From contig CAYVFB010000006.1 of NCBI GenBank assembly GCA_964450305.1, forward strand, positions 12,068 to 76,067: a stretch of 64,000 nucleotides of DNA, given 5' to 3'. The notes below the pieces were generated by a model, which was given only the letters and a program-made list of their open reading frames with translations, did no database searches and was not told where the DNA came from. This document shows, piece after piece, positions 34,248 to 42,173 of the stretch (positions within the stretch are counted from its first letter, which is position 1; every line of letters starts with the position of its first letter). The position numbers and the translations under genes are program-made. Source of the DNA: JAAYJG01 sp964450305. Lineage in GTDB: Bacteria > Bacillota > Clostridia > DSM-8532.

Positions 34248-34997
34248 ATGGTTGTGGCAGGCATTAACAAGTACAGTACGGTACCTTTGTATTGTCAGTT
34301 AAAAAACATCATTCTTGAAAAAATTGAAACCAACGAATACGAGGAAGACTCAAAAATCCCATCTGAACAAGACTTATGCGAGGAATATTCCATCAGTCGG
34401 CCTACCGTAAGGCAGGCGATCAATGATTTAACAAATAACGGGCAGCTATACAAGATGAAGGGCAAGGGAACCTTTGTCTCCAAACGTAAATCCAGTGTCA
34501 ATATTAAAGATTACAACGGCTTCACCGACTCCATTCTTGACAGTATGGATCCTGATAAAAAGGATGTTATGTCGGTATCATCGGTCAGCTCGGATGATTT
34601 TTCAAAACTGCGCGAAGTGTTTAATGTCAAGTCCGAGCGTAATGAATTCACACAGATCATCTATGTAAGCAAACGCAATGATGAAGTTTTTTCTGTGAAT
34701 ACTTCCTATATTCCAGTTAGCCTTTTCCCTGACATTGCGGAGGATATCACCAATAAAAAGCCTTCTTTTGAAATTTTACGCGGCAAATATCCATTGGTTC
34801 CCTGCATTTCCAAAAGCACATTAGAGGTGATTTTTACCGATCAGACAGATGCGGGCTTGCTCCAGGTTCAACCAGGCCAGGCACTCATCGAAGTAAGCAA
34901 TGTGCTCTATTCAAAAAGCGGACAGGCTGTCGAGTTAATCGTATCCAAGTATCGGGCTGACAAATGCAGGCTGATGTTTGAAAATCATAAGAAATAA
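34248..34997 (+). CDS. GntR family transcriptional regulator (HutC/UTRA type)
   Basis: 249 residues. The winged helix-turn-helix occupies residues 5-78 (PLYCQLKNIILEKIE, KIPSEQDLCEEYSISRPTVRQAINDL, GKGTFVSKRK). The rest is a UTRA ligand-binding domain (residues about 95-245). This subfamily usually represses sugar or amino sugar genes and is released by a small ligand. No obvious target is adjacent: the neighbours are an aminotransferase and spore coat genes. GGGGG lies four bases upstream of the ATG. Confidence 0.87.
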   Translation: MVVAGINKYSTVPLYCQLKNIILEKIETNEYEEDSKIPSEQDLCEEYSISRPTVRQAINDLTNNGQLYKMKGKGTFVSKRKSSVNIKDYNGFTDSILDSMDPDKKDVMSVSSVSSDDFSKLREVFNVKSERNEFTQIIYVSKRNDEVFSVNTSYIPVSLFPDIAEDITNKKPSFEILRGKYPLVPCISKSTLEVIFTDQTDAGLLQVQPGQALIEVSNVLYSKSGQAVELIVSKYRADKCRLMFENHKK

Positions 34998-35050
34998 TGT
35001 ATTAAAGCGGATCTTACTATGAAAAACCCGGAACTGAGTAATTTGATAAT

Positions 35051-35078
35051 AAAAAGACCTGGAAAACCAGGCCTTTTT
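35051..35078. terminator. Bidirectional terminator between GntR and coat protein genes
   Basis: AAAAAG and CCTGG at 35051-35062 pair with CCAGG and CTTTTT at 35067-35078 (one internal mismatch, 4-base loop). The A-run on one side and T-run on the other suit both convergent genes. Confidence 0.85.
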
Positions 35079-35099
35079 AATGTTTCTTTCTGCTAGTTC

Positions 35100-35381
35100 T
35101 TAACTGCTAAGGCTTTGTTTCATTTGCCCATGCTTCTGCACGCTCTGCTGAATTTCATTCAGCTGGGCATTTTTAGGCTGATACCAGCCGCGTTTTTGCA
35201 TATTGTCGAATATTTCAAATTGAATCTGTTGGTTTTCATTGATGATCTGGTTCAGTTCCTGTCTAAGATTCTGACAGGTAGCTTCAGCCAGGTAAGTGCC
35301 GTAGGATGTAATGGAAAGCTTTTCGGTATTCAGAGCATCGGTCATTATTTCCTGTTCTGTTAAATTTGGTGTGGTATGCAT
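35100..35381 (-). CDS. Spore coat protein, CotF-like
   Basis: 93 residues. The sequence LTEQEIMTDALNTEKLSITSYGTYLAEATCQNLRQ followed by FEIFDNMQKRGWYQPKNA is the CotF domain, a four-helix ferritin-like fold found in spore coat proteins of Bacilli and Clostridia. It lies 27 bases downstream of a second, similar gene, and the two probably form a pair. AGGAGG is 6 bases before the ATG (RC of 35388-35393). Expression under a mother-cell sigma factor is expected but no such promoter was recognised. Confidence 0.88.
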   Translation of the reverse strand: MHTTPNLTEQEIMTDALNTEKLSITSYGTYLAEATCQNLRQELNQIINENQQIQFEIFDNMQKRGWYQPKNAQLNEIQQSVQKHGQMKQSLSS

Positions 35382-35408
35382 GTGTTTCCTCCTTTCTGAT
35401 CAAGCAGC

Positions 35409-35669
35409 TTATTGCATCTGCATGGGTTTGTTGTGTGAATTCAAATAGTTGTACAGCGTGTCAAAATGTTTTTGATGCATCTGTGCAGCCTTCTGACAGA
35501 CACTTTTCAATTGCTGATCATTGCAGTACTCCGCATAAAGGTTCATCTTTTTGTAATTTAACGCTTCCTTGCTCATCTGGTCTTCAAGAATGGTCAGGTT
35601 TTTTGCTGTAATCATGCCTGCATTCTGGCTTTGGCTTTGGTTTTGGTTTTGCATCATGTTACTCAACAT
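35409..35669 (-). CDS. Small CotF-like spore coat protein
   Basis: 86 residues. The N-terminus is rich in Asn, Gln and Met; the rest is helical with ITAKNLTILEDQMSKEALNYKKMNLYA and QMHQKHFDTLYNYLNSHN, the pattern of short CotF-related proteins. I place the start at the ATG at 35669, five bases after AGGAGG; a GTG two codons earlier overlaps the ribosome site. It precedes the other CotF-like gene in the same operon. Confidence 0.82.
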   Translation of the reverse strand: MLSNMMQNQNQSQSQNAGMITAKNLTILEDQMSKEALNYKKMNLYAEYCNDQQLKSVCQKAAQMHQKHFDTLYNYLNSHNKPMQMQ

Positions 35670-36171
35670 AAACACCTCCTGTCATATTTTTTCATTATTG
35701 CTTTCGTTCATCGCTTATCGTTTGCAATTTACAGGCTTTTATACCCGGACTTACAGAAGGAACAGATTCCATATAAAAATTTTTATGATTATGACAGAGT
35801 GCAGAATCCATTTTAAAACTTGTGCGCAGAAAGGTTCCAAATGTAACAAAAGGGTAAAAACGCATAGACTGATGCAGGTAGTGATAAATCTATTTTATAC
35901 AAATACAGATTTGAAAAAGTGCTTGAGAACAGGTAACACTTTCTGTATGATGATAATGATGATTTAACCTCCATTCGGCATTTTATGCTTGGAATGTTTG
36001 CCAGCCCGGTAATATCATGTTTTTCTTTTTATTGATTTTTTGCGGCTAAACTCTGTTATGACGGAAACTGGCTTACAAAAACCAGTTCCTGCACAGTAAG
36101 TGCATGAAAGTGAAAATTCACGCGTTGAGGCACCATGAACTCACGAAGAAAACAATGAAAGAAGAGAGAAA
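35670..36171. other. Non-coding stretch between coat genes and the GtrA-like gene
   Basis: About 500 AT-rich bases holding the divergent promoters. Overlapping short frames here lack ribosome sites. A TATGATGATAATGATGAT run near 35945 is simple-sequence. I see no RNA gene. Confidence 0.4.
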
Positions 36172-36669
36172 ATGAGATACAAACAGAAAATTCTGCTTCG
36201 GTTATCGAAGCGCAGGGAAAGCAAACTGGCAGATTTAATTTACAGATTTTACGAACCCTTATCCTACCTGATCTTTGGCGTATTGACTACCTTGGTGAAT
36301 GTTGGCGTTTTCACCCTCCTCGAAAACATTCTGGGGCAGGACAGCTGGTACCTTTCCAATCTGCCCGCCATCCTCCTGGCCATCCTGTTCGCGTATTTAA
36401 CAAACCGCAGCTTTGTTTTTGATTCCGACGGCAACTTCTGGGTGGAGATGTATAAATTTTTTTCAGCAAGAATTCTGGTCTCATTGTTGTTTGAGTATGG
36501 CGCTACCTTTATCCTGTTTAACTTGCTGCACTTTGACCTGCAGCTGAATTTAATTGTAGTTCGCATATCGGTATTCAAGATCATCTCTTTAACGCTGGTT
36601 CTGATTGCGAACTATATTGCCAGCAAGATTTTTGTATTCAGAAATGATCAGGCAAAAAAGGAGAATTGA
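36172..36669 (+). CDS. GtrA-like membrane protein
   Basis: 165 residues with four predicted membrane helices. SYLIFGVLTTLVNVGVFTLLE, NRSFVFDSDG near residue 78 and the closing ANYIASKIFVF are typical of the GtrA family, thought to help move polyprenyl-linked sugars across the membrane for wall or surface polysaccharide. AAGAAGAGAG precedes the ATG. It stands alone; no glycosyltransferase is next to it, unlike many gtrA loci. Confidence 0.86.
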   Translation: MRYKQKILLRLSKRRESKLADLIYRFYEPLSYLIFGVLTTLVNVGVFTLLENILGQDSWYLSNLPAILLAILFAYLTNRSFVFDSDGNFWVEMYKFFSARILVSLLFEYGATFILFNLLHFDLQLNLIVVRISVFKIISLTLVLIANYIASKIFVFRNDQAKKEN

Positions 36670-36875
36670 GCTTTTTAAATCTGAAAAGTTCAGAACCGCA
36701 CGAACATATTCCTCTTTTCACAAATGTTTGCACACTTATGTACAGTTGGCATTATGGCGGGCGGAACATCGAAAGGAAGACATACGTCTTTTCAATGTCA
36801 ACAAGCTATGAAATGAAGAAAGTATCATCTTGTTAATAATATTGGATCTTTAATGATGAATGATAACAGAAGGGA

Positions 36876-36904
36876 TTGTTTTTCTTTGGCGTATCTGTTA
36901 AAAT
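36876..36904 (+). promoter_or_regulatory. Promoter of the NitT/TauT-type ABC operon
   Basis: TTGTTT at 36876-36881, 17-base spacer, TAAAAT at 36899-36904. Predicted transcription start near 36911, giving a 190-nt leader. Confidence 0.55.
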
Positions 36905-36910
36905 AATCAC

Positions 36911-37098
36911 AAAGATACTGTTTGAGAATGACTATTTGTGGTAACCAATAGATAGTGCATCTGAACAAAGGCCACGTGGTTTTTGTAAGGATAACCTTCG
37001 TTTTTACATACCTGAGAACATGGAGTATTCCATGTGGAGGGGATGGTAGATATATTTTGCCCATCCGTTCCGGTTGGGCTTTTTTAGTGGAGGTTTTT
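36911..37098 (+). promoter_or_regulatory. Riboswitch-like leader of the ABC operon
   Basis: Three hairpins can be drawn: CTATT/AATAG (36932-36951), AAC-AAAGG with CCTT-GTT (about 36963-37002), and ACATGG/CCATGT (37018-37035). Downstream, GGATGG at 37041-37046 can pair with CCATCC at 37061-37066, which is also part of the 5' arm of the terminator at 37059-37085. These two pairings exclude each other, as in terminator/antiterminator switches. The conserved cores of the TPP, ykkC/guanidine, purine, cobalamin, SAM and FMN classes are not seen. Confidence 0.6.
37059..37085 (+). terminator. Leader terminator before the ABC operon
   Basis: GCCCA-T-CCG at 37059-37067 pairs with CGG-T-TGGGC at 37071-37079 (one T-T mismatch, 3-base loop), followed by six T residues. 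It ends 13 bases before the start codon of the next gene. Confidence 0.85.
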
Positions 37099-38076
37099 AT
37101 GACAAGGAAAATGAAATTACTGCTCATCGGATTGTTGCTGTTCACCCTGGTTTCCGGCTGTTCAACGGAAATAAAGCCAGAGCAATTGAAGGTGGCAGCT
37201 CCGGCTGGCGCTACAGCCATCAGTATAGCCAAACCCATGAAGGATACGGCCGAGGTGGATGGTGTTGGTATTGAATATGAAGTCGTTCCAACCACTGATC
37301 TCATTGTAGCCAGGATGACAGCAAAAGAAGCGGATTTCGCGGTCATCCCGGTAAACCTGGCCGCCCAGCTTTATCAAAAGAAGCTGCCCTATAAGCTGGC
37401 ATCCGTGGTCACCTGGGGAAACCTGTTTATTGCATCACAGGAGCAGCTGGAGGGCTGGGAAGCCTTGAGGGGTAAGGAGATATATCTGATGGGAAAAGGC
37501 CTGGTGCCCGATATAGTATTCAGAACCCTCTTAAAGGAAAACGGACTGGATCCGGATAAGGACGTTACCCTTGTTTACCTTTCAGGTGCAACAGAACTGG
37601 CCCCAAACTTCATCGCAGGAAAAGCTCAGGTTTCAATGCTCCCCGAGCCGGTATTGACAACCGTAAAAATGAAAAAGCCTGAAACCCATATCATGCTTGA
37701 TTTACAACAGGAGTGGAACAAGGCTTTTGAGACTGAAAAAGGCTATCCCCAGGCCGGGATTTTTGTGAAGGATGAATTGATTCAAAATGCACCGCAGCTG
37801 GTAAAGAATTATTTGAAGGTGCTTGAAGAGGGTATGGTTTGGTTGAATGAGAACCCGGCGGAAGCGGGGCTTTACGCACAAGAGCTTGAAATGGGACTGC
37901 CTGTGGCGGTAGTTGAAAAATCAATGCCCGGAAACAACATCCGATATCAATCTGTGGCAAATGTGCAAAAGGAATTAAAGGACTTCTTTCAGATTCTGTA
38001 TGACTTCAACCCTGCAACCGTGGGTGGGGTTTTACCGGACGATGGTTTGTATTATGGAGTGAAGTCAGGCGAGTAA
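37099..38076 (+). CDS. NitT/TauT-type ABC transporter substrate-binding lipoprotein
   Basis: 325 residues. The signal peptide ends FTLVSGC (lipidated Cys21). The fold is that of NMT1/SsuA-like binding proteins: LKVAAPAGATAISIAKPM, DFAVIPVNLAAQLYQK, FIAGKAQVSMLPEPVLTTV. Members bind nitrate, sulfonates, thiamine precursors or other small molecules; the ligand cannot be told from sequence, and the leader is not a recognised class. The ATG is preceded by GTGGAGG by five bases. It is followed by permease and ATPase genes, so the importer is complete. Confidence 0.88.
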   Translation: MTRKMKLLLIGLLLFTLVSGCSTEIKPEQLKVAAPAGATAISIAKPMKDTAEVDGVGIEYEVVPTTDLIVARMTAKEADFAVIPVNLAAQLYQKKLPYKLASVVTWGNLFIASQEQLEGWEALRGKEIYLMGKGLVPDIVFRTLLKENGLDPDKDVTLVYLSGATELAPNFIAGKAQVSMLPEPVLTTVKMKKPETHIMLDLQQEWNKAFETEKGYPQAGIFVKDELIQNAPQLVKNYLKVLEEGMVWLNENPAEAGLYAQELEMGLPVAVVEKSMPGNNIRYQSVANVQKELKDFFQILYDFNPATVGGVLPDDGLYYGVKSGE

Positions 38077-38077
38077 T

Positions 38078-38180
38078 CAAGAGTATCAGCAGGATAGCTT
38101 TAAGGCTTAAGACTGGATACGTAGCCAAGAATATCAACAAGATGGCTTAAACCAGGAATATCAACTGGATGGCTTAACGT
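38078..38180 (+). repeat. Short degenerate tandem repeats between binding protein and permease genes
   Basis: Three units of the type CAAGAATATCAACA-GATGGCTTAA begin near 38087, 38132 and 38155, with substitutions. They fill most of the gap between the two genes. Confidence 0.6.
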
Positions 38181-38239
38181 ATAATGCTGGGCGAAATTTA
38201 AGAGTGTCGATCAACCCCCATGTTGTGAAAGGAAAAACG

Positions 38240-39277
38240 ATGGACAGAGGATTTTATAACATAAAATCCGGCGATGAGCGACCCGTTAACANNNNNNNNN
38301 NNNNNNNNNNNNNNNNNNNNNNNNNNNNNNNNNNNNNNNNNNNNNNNNNNNNNNNNNNNNNNNNNNNNNNNNNNNNNNNNNNNNNNNNNNNAAAATCCGG
38401 CGATGAGCGACCCGTTAACAGAGGATTTTATAACATAAAATCCGGCGATGAGCGACCCGTTAACAGAGGATTTTATAACATAAAATCCGGCAATCCGGGA
38501 GTGTACCCACTGGAACACTCTCCTAAGCAGCCTGCCAGGAACAAAATTCAATGGTTATCCCAGGCTATCCTGTTCATTGCCTTCATCCTGTTGTGGCAGC
38601 TTCTTTCGCTGGGAAGGAAAACGCTCATTTTTCCTTCTCCGCTTGAGGTTGTGCAATCTCTGGCAGCGATCATCACCGGGCGACAATTCCTGCCATCTGT
38701 GACGAATACAGTGAAGGCTGTTTTTATCAGCTTCATCGCAGCCTTTATCCCCGCTTTGGTGCTGGGGATAGCCAGCAAATTCGCGCCCTTTTTGCACAGG
38801 TTCATGGAGGGTATCTCTGGTATCATCCGCTCCGTGCCCACAGTTGCGATTATTTTGATGGCGCTTTTACTACTGCCGGTTTCAGTAACACCGGTTGTAA
38901 TCTGTTTTTTTGTGGTGTTTCCGGTTCTTTATACAAACATCTCCGAAGGGCTTGTCAGTACAGATCCGCGGCTGCTGGAAATGGCCCAAATATACCGTAT
39001 CAGCAGGGAAAGGGTGATTCGAAGCATCTATATTCCGTCGCTGAAGCCCTTTATCGCAGCGGGATCCCGTTCAGCGCTGGGGCTTAGCTTTAAGATCATG
39101 GTTACCGCCGAGGTTTTCAATTTCATTACGCAAAACACCATCGGTGCCCAGATGTATCTGCATAAAATACAAATTGATCTGGCGGGAATTATTGCATGGA
39201 CCATCATTGTAATTGTTCTTTCTCTGCTGTTTGACTTTGCTCTGAAGAAGCTGTTTGAAGAGAAACAAAGGAAGTAA
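38240..39277 (+). CDS. NitT/TauT-type ABC transporter permease with repeat-encoded N-terminus (contains assembly gap)
   Basis: The C-terminal 250 residues are a BPD-type permease with six predicted membrane helices, the sequence RSVPTVAIILMALLLLPV and the coupling loop EMAQIYRISRERVIRSIYIP. The N-terminus is a tandem 15-residue repeat RGFYNIKSGDERPVN encoded by identical 45-bp DNA units, interrupted by 100 N, then NPGVYPLEHSPKQPARN before the first helix. The unit number and even the frame across the gap are unknown. The ATG at 38240 follows AAAGGAAAAA. The repeat segment matches elements in the L,D-transpeptidase and GH-like genes. Confidence 0.82.
   Translation: MDRGFYNIKSGDERPVNXXXXXXXXXXXXXXXXXXXXXXXXXXXXXXXXXXKSGDERPVNRGFYNIKSGDERPVNRGFYNIKSGNPGVYPLEHSPKQPARNKIQWLSQAILFIAFILLWQLLSLGRKTLIFPSPLEVVQSLAAIITGRQFLPSVTNTVKAVFISFIAAFIPALVLGIASKFAPFLHRFMEGISGIIRSVPTVAIILMALLLLPVSVTPVVICFFVVFPVLYTNISEGLVSTDPRLLEMAQIYRISRERVIRSIYIPSLKPFIAAGSRSALGLSFKIMVTAEVFNFITQNTIGAQMYLHKIQIDLAGIIAWTIIVIVLSLLFDFALKKLFEEKQRK
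38243..38519 (+). repeat. 45-bp tandem coding repeat ending in a dispersed palindromic element
   Basis: Units contain the hairpin GGATTTT-ATAACAT-AAAATCC followed by GGCGATGAGCGACCCGTTAAC. One unit is left of the gap, and at least two complete ones are right of it, identical in sequence. The last hairpin is followed instead by GGCAATCCGGGAGTGT and ACCCACTGGAACACT, the same flank as in the L,D-transpeptidase gene. Confidence 0.9.
38292..38391. other. Assembly gap (100 N)
   Basis: Exactly 100 N, the conventional size for a gap of unknown length. It falls within an identical 45-bp tandem repeat, which explains the assembly failure. Confidence 0.99.
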
Positions 39278-39306
39278 GCTTCACCATGGTTTAAGGAGAG
39301 ACGGTG

Positions 39307-40014
39307 ATGATCAAGCTGACCGGCATTCAAAAACAATATTACGAACAGATCATTCTCGACAACCTGCAAATGACATTTGAGGATCACGGCATCACGGCCA
39401 TTCTCGGGCCTTCGGGCTGTGGTAAAACCACGCTGCTGAAGATTGTTGCGGGCCTGATACCGGCGGATGCCGGAGAAATCTCCGGTATGGAAGAGCGGGT
39501 TCCGGGATTTTTATTTCAGGAGCCAAGGCTTCTGCCCTGGATGAATGCTGTGCAGAACCTTGAATTTGTCCTGCCAAAGACTATGGATGGGAACGAAAAG
39601 AGCAGGCTTTGCCAGGAAATGCTTGATTCTGTTGGTCTGACAGGCTATGAAAAGCATTACCCTTCCCAGCTAAGCGGTGGCATGAGCCAGCGTCTGTCCA
39701 TAGCAAGGGCATTTATCATCCGGTCAGACATCCTTTTTATGGACGAACCCTTTCAATCCCTGGATATCAAAAGAAGACAGAAGGTGCTCACCCTGTTCAA
39801 GGACCTTTGGATGAAGCATCGTCCCTCCGTGCTGATGGTTACCCATGATGTGCAGGAAGCCCTGCTATTATCAGATAAAATCTATATTCTTTCCGACAAG
39901 CCCACGGCCATCCTCAAAGAAATTCATAATCCGATGCCCTTTGAGGAGCGATCGGTTCAAAACGAAGTTTTTTATCAGCTGGAGCAGCAGATCATCAATC
40001 AATATCTGATATGA
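39307..40014 (+). CDS. NitT/TauT-type ABC transporter ATP-binding protein
   Basis: 235 residues. Walker A GPSGCGKTTLLKIVAGL near residue 35, Q-loop in FLFQEPRLLPWM, signature LSGGMSQRLSIARAF near 124, Walker B DILFMDEPFQSLD and the switch His in MVTHDVQEALLL. This is the SsuB/TauB/ThiZ type that powers the preceding permease. AAGGAG lies nine bases before the ATG at 39307; a GTG one codon earlier is the alternative. Confidence 0.93.
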   Translation: MIKLTGIQKQYYEQIILDNLQMTFEDHGITAILGPSGCGKTTLLKIVAGLIPADAGEISGMEERVPGFLFQEPRLLPWMNAVQNLEFVLPKTMDGNEKSRLCQEMLDSVGLTGYEKHYPSQLSGGMSQRLSIARAFIIRSDILFMDEPFQSLDIKRRQKVLTLFKDLWMKHRPSVLMVTHDVQEALLLSDKIYILSDKPTAILKEIHNPMPFEERSVQNEVFYQLEQQIINQYLI

Positions 40015-40055
40015 ACTGCTGCTGACCTGCAGTTATGGTTTGCCATATTGAGCCC

Positions 40056-40084
40056 TTGTATATCCCGGTCAAATTCTGTATGAT
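40056..40084 (+). promoter_or_regulatory. Promoter of queA
   Basis: TTGTAT at 40056-40061, 17-base spacer, TATGAT at 40079-40084, 46 bases before the queA ATG. Confidence 0.7.
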
Positions 40085-40129
40085 AGTTTTGATCATTTTT
40101 CCTTTATAAAAAAACAGGCAGGTTAGAAT

Positions 40130-41155
40130 ATGCATTTAAAGGACTTTTATTATGAGCTGCCCCAGGGCGTGATCGCTCAAAGCCCCGCACAAAAAAGAGA
40201 TATGTCCAGGCTTTTGGTGCTCAATCGTGAAACGGGGCAAACCACGCATCGTTTTTTTCATGATCTGAAGGATTATCTGGTTCCCGGAGACTGCCTTGTG
40301 ATCAACAATACAAGGGTCATCCCCGCGCGCCTTCTCGGAGAGCGGGAAGACACCGGAGGCAGGATTGAATTTGTACTGTTGAAAAAGCTGGGCCAGGATC
40401 TGTGGGAGGTTCTGTTAAAGCCGGGGAAAAGGGCAAAACCTGGAGCTCGCTTTGTTTTTGGTTCCGGCCTTTTACAAGCCGAGATAGTGGACATCCTGGA
40501 AGAGGGGAACCGTTTGGTAAAGTTCTTCTACCAGGGGGTTTTTGAACAGATTTTAGATCAGGTGGGAATTATGCCGCTTCCGCCTTATATTACAGCAAAG
40601 CTTGAAGATCGGGAAAGATATCAGACCGTCTATTCAAAATGGGAGGGTTCAGCGGCGGCACCAACAGCAGGGCTTCATTTCACGAAAGAACTGATGGAGG
40701 AGCTGAAATGCCTTGGCGTTGAGTTTGCCGAGCTGACATTGCATGTTGGGATTGGCACCTTCAGACCGGTGAAAACAGAAAATATACTGGATCACCACAT
40801 GCATTCCGAGCATTATACCATTGACCACCAGGCCTGCGAGATCATTAACCGTACAAAAGGCAGGGGAGGAAGGGTTATCGCCGTCGGAACAACCAGCTGC
40901 CGCGTTCTGGAAACCGTTGGCAGGGAAGATGGATTTGTTCAGCCCGGTGAAGGTGATACGAGTATTTTCATTTACCCCGGGTATACGTTTAAGGTTCTGA
41001 ACGGCCTGATCACCAATTTTCATCTGCCGGAATCCACACTGTTAATGTTGGTAAGTGCCTTTGCCGGCAGGGAAAACGTTTTGTCCGCCTATCAGGAAGC
41101 AATCGCACAGAAATACCGCTTTTTCAGCTTTGGAGATGCCATGCTTATCCTATAG
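40130..41155 (+). CDS. queA: S-adenosylmethionine:tRNA ribosyltransferase-isomerase
   Basis: 341 residues. It transfers the ribosyl part of SAM to preQ1-modified tRNA to form epoxyqueuosine. Family motifs: YELPQGVIAQSPAQKRDMSRLLVL at the start, NNTRVIPARLLG near 61, SAAAPTAGLHFT near 174, LHVGIGTFRPV near 204 and LITNFHLPESTLLMLV near 294. It is two genes upstream of tgt, whose product inserts preQ1 in the same pathway, although both have their own promoters. Confidence 0.96.
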   Translation: MHLKDFYYELPQGVIAQSPAQKRDMSRLLVLNRETGQTTHRFFHDLKDYLVPGDCLVINNTRVIPARLLGEREDTGGRIEFVLLKKLGQDLWEVLLKPGKRAKPGARFVFGSGLLQAEIVDILEEGNRLVKFFYQGVFEQILDQVGIMPLPPYITAKLEDRERYQTVYSKWEGSAAAPTAGLHFTKELMEELKCLGVEFAELTLHVGIGTFRPVKTENILDHHMHSEHYTIDHQACEIINRTKGRGGRVIAVGTTSCRVLETVGREDGFVQPGEGDTSIFIYPGYTFKVLNGLITNFHLPESTLLMLVSAFAGRENVLSAYQEAIAQKYRFFSFGDAMLIL

Positions 41156-41407
41156 TTTGTTTGTATTACAGCCTAATGAAGCACACAGCCATGATGATGC
41201 CCCCTGTTGGCAGGTAGAACCTGAACATCATACGAAATCATCCGATTGTTTTTTTACTGGCACTGGCTTAATCACTCATAAAATGTATGTCAATTCTTGA
41301 AAAAAAATTGTTTGTTTTAATGAAATTCTAATGAAGGGCTAAGAGGTTTTTCATAGTCCCCCGTTATAATAACAATTGTAAGTTAGCTCTTTAGGAGGAT
41401 GAATATT

Positions 41408-41992
41408 ATGAATCAATATCAAAACAATAAACCAACAGGAAAAATTGGAGGCGGCGCTGCGCTGATCATTATCGGAGCATTTTTGATACTGAGCAACCTG
41501 GGAATCGTTCCAAAGTTCGGAAGGCTAATTGGTATCTTTTGGCCGATGATCATTATATTCGGGGCACTCATGTTCCATGTCGGTTACTACACAAACAGAA
41601 AGAATGTTGGGCTGCTGGTGCCCGGAGGCATTTTACTGACGGTTGGGGTTGTCTGCCAAAGCGCAATGCTTTGGGACATCTGGGGCTTTATGTGGCCTGG
41701 TTTCATTCTTGCACCGGCCGTTGGATTGTTTGAACTGTACCTCTTCGGAAAGCAATCGAAGGGACTGCTTATTCCGGTAGGAATTCTGACTGGATTGTCA
41801 CTCATATTCTTCTCCATGACCTTCAATACGCTGGGAACCATGGCAAGATATATCATCCCCGCAATGTTGATCTTCATTGGTGTGGTGGTATTGACAAAAG
41901 ATAAAAGGCGTCAGCAGGGAGGATATGATTATCAGGATCCAAACTACCAGGACCAAAACAACCAGCAAAACTATGATAATAACAACTTTTAA
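41408..41992 (+). CDS. LiaF/LiaI-like membrane protein
   Basis: 194 residues. About six predicted short membrane helices (GGAALIIIGAFLILSNLG, IFWPMIIIFGALMF, LLVPGGILLTVGVV and so on) resemble the transmembrane half of LiaF and the DUF5668 group. The C-terminus is a hydrophilic tail rich in Gln, Asn, Tyr and Asp. The cell-wall-sensing C-terminal domain of LiaF is missing, so a role in envelope stress is only a guess. The ATG at 41408 is nine bases from AGGAGG; an ATG at 41399 is too close. Confidence 0.75.
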   Translation: MNQYQNNKPTGKIGGGAALIIIGAFLILSNLGIVPKFGRLIGIFWPMIIIFGALMFHVGYYTNRKNVGLLVPGGILLTVGVVCQSAMLWDIWGFMWPGFILAPAVGLFELYLFGKQSKGLLIPVGILTGLSLIFFSMTFNTLGTMARYIIPAMLIFIGVVVLTKDKRRQQGGYDYQDPNYQDQNNQQNYDNNNF

Positions 41993-42011
41993 CCACTTCC
42001 CTTCAATCTTT

Positions 42012-42045
42012 GGGCAGGGAACCATCCCTGCCCTTTTGCTTTTTC
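42012..42045 (+). terminator. Terminator after the LiaF-like gene
   Basis: GGGCAGGG at 42012-42019 pairs perfectly with CCCTGCCC at 42026-42033, 6-base loop, followed by TTTTGCTTTTT. Confidence 0.93.
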
Positions 42046-42074
42046 TTGACCGTGGAGTGAAACTGGGTTAAGAT
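42046..42074 (+). promoter_or_regulatory. Promoter of tgt
   Basis: TTGACC at 42046-42051, 17-base spacer, TAAGAT at 42069-42074. It starts immediately after the preceding terminator. Confidence 0.7.
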
Positions 42075-42173
42075 ATATCCGTCGAGGAATAACGTCATCT
42101 CAACGATGTTCCGTCCCCATAATACCAACTGCACGCACGCGGTATCAGTGATTTTATATAAAGGAAGTTCATC

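Noticed and set aside
35569..35967. 132-codon plus-strand frame upstream of the GtrA-like gene
   Set aside because: It starts inside the antisense of a coat protein gene and has a composition typical of AT-rich non-coding DNA, with no ribosome site.
36911..37098. TPP riboswitch for the ABC importer
   Set aside because: An isolated CTGAGA occurs near 37011, but the accompanying ACCCTTTGAACCTGA and GGGTAATACC-type segments are missing.
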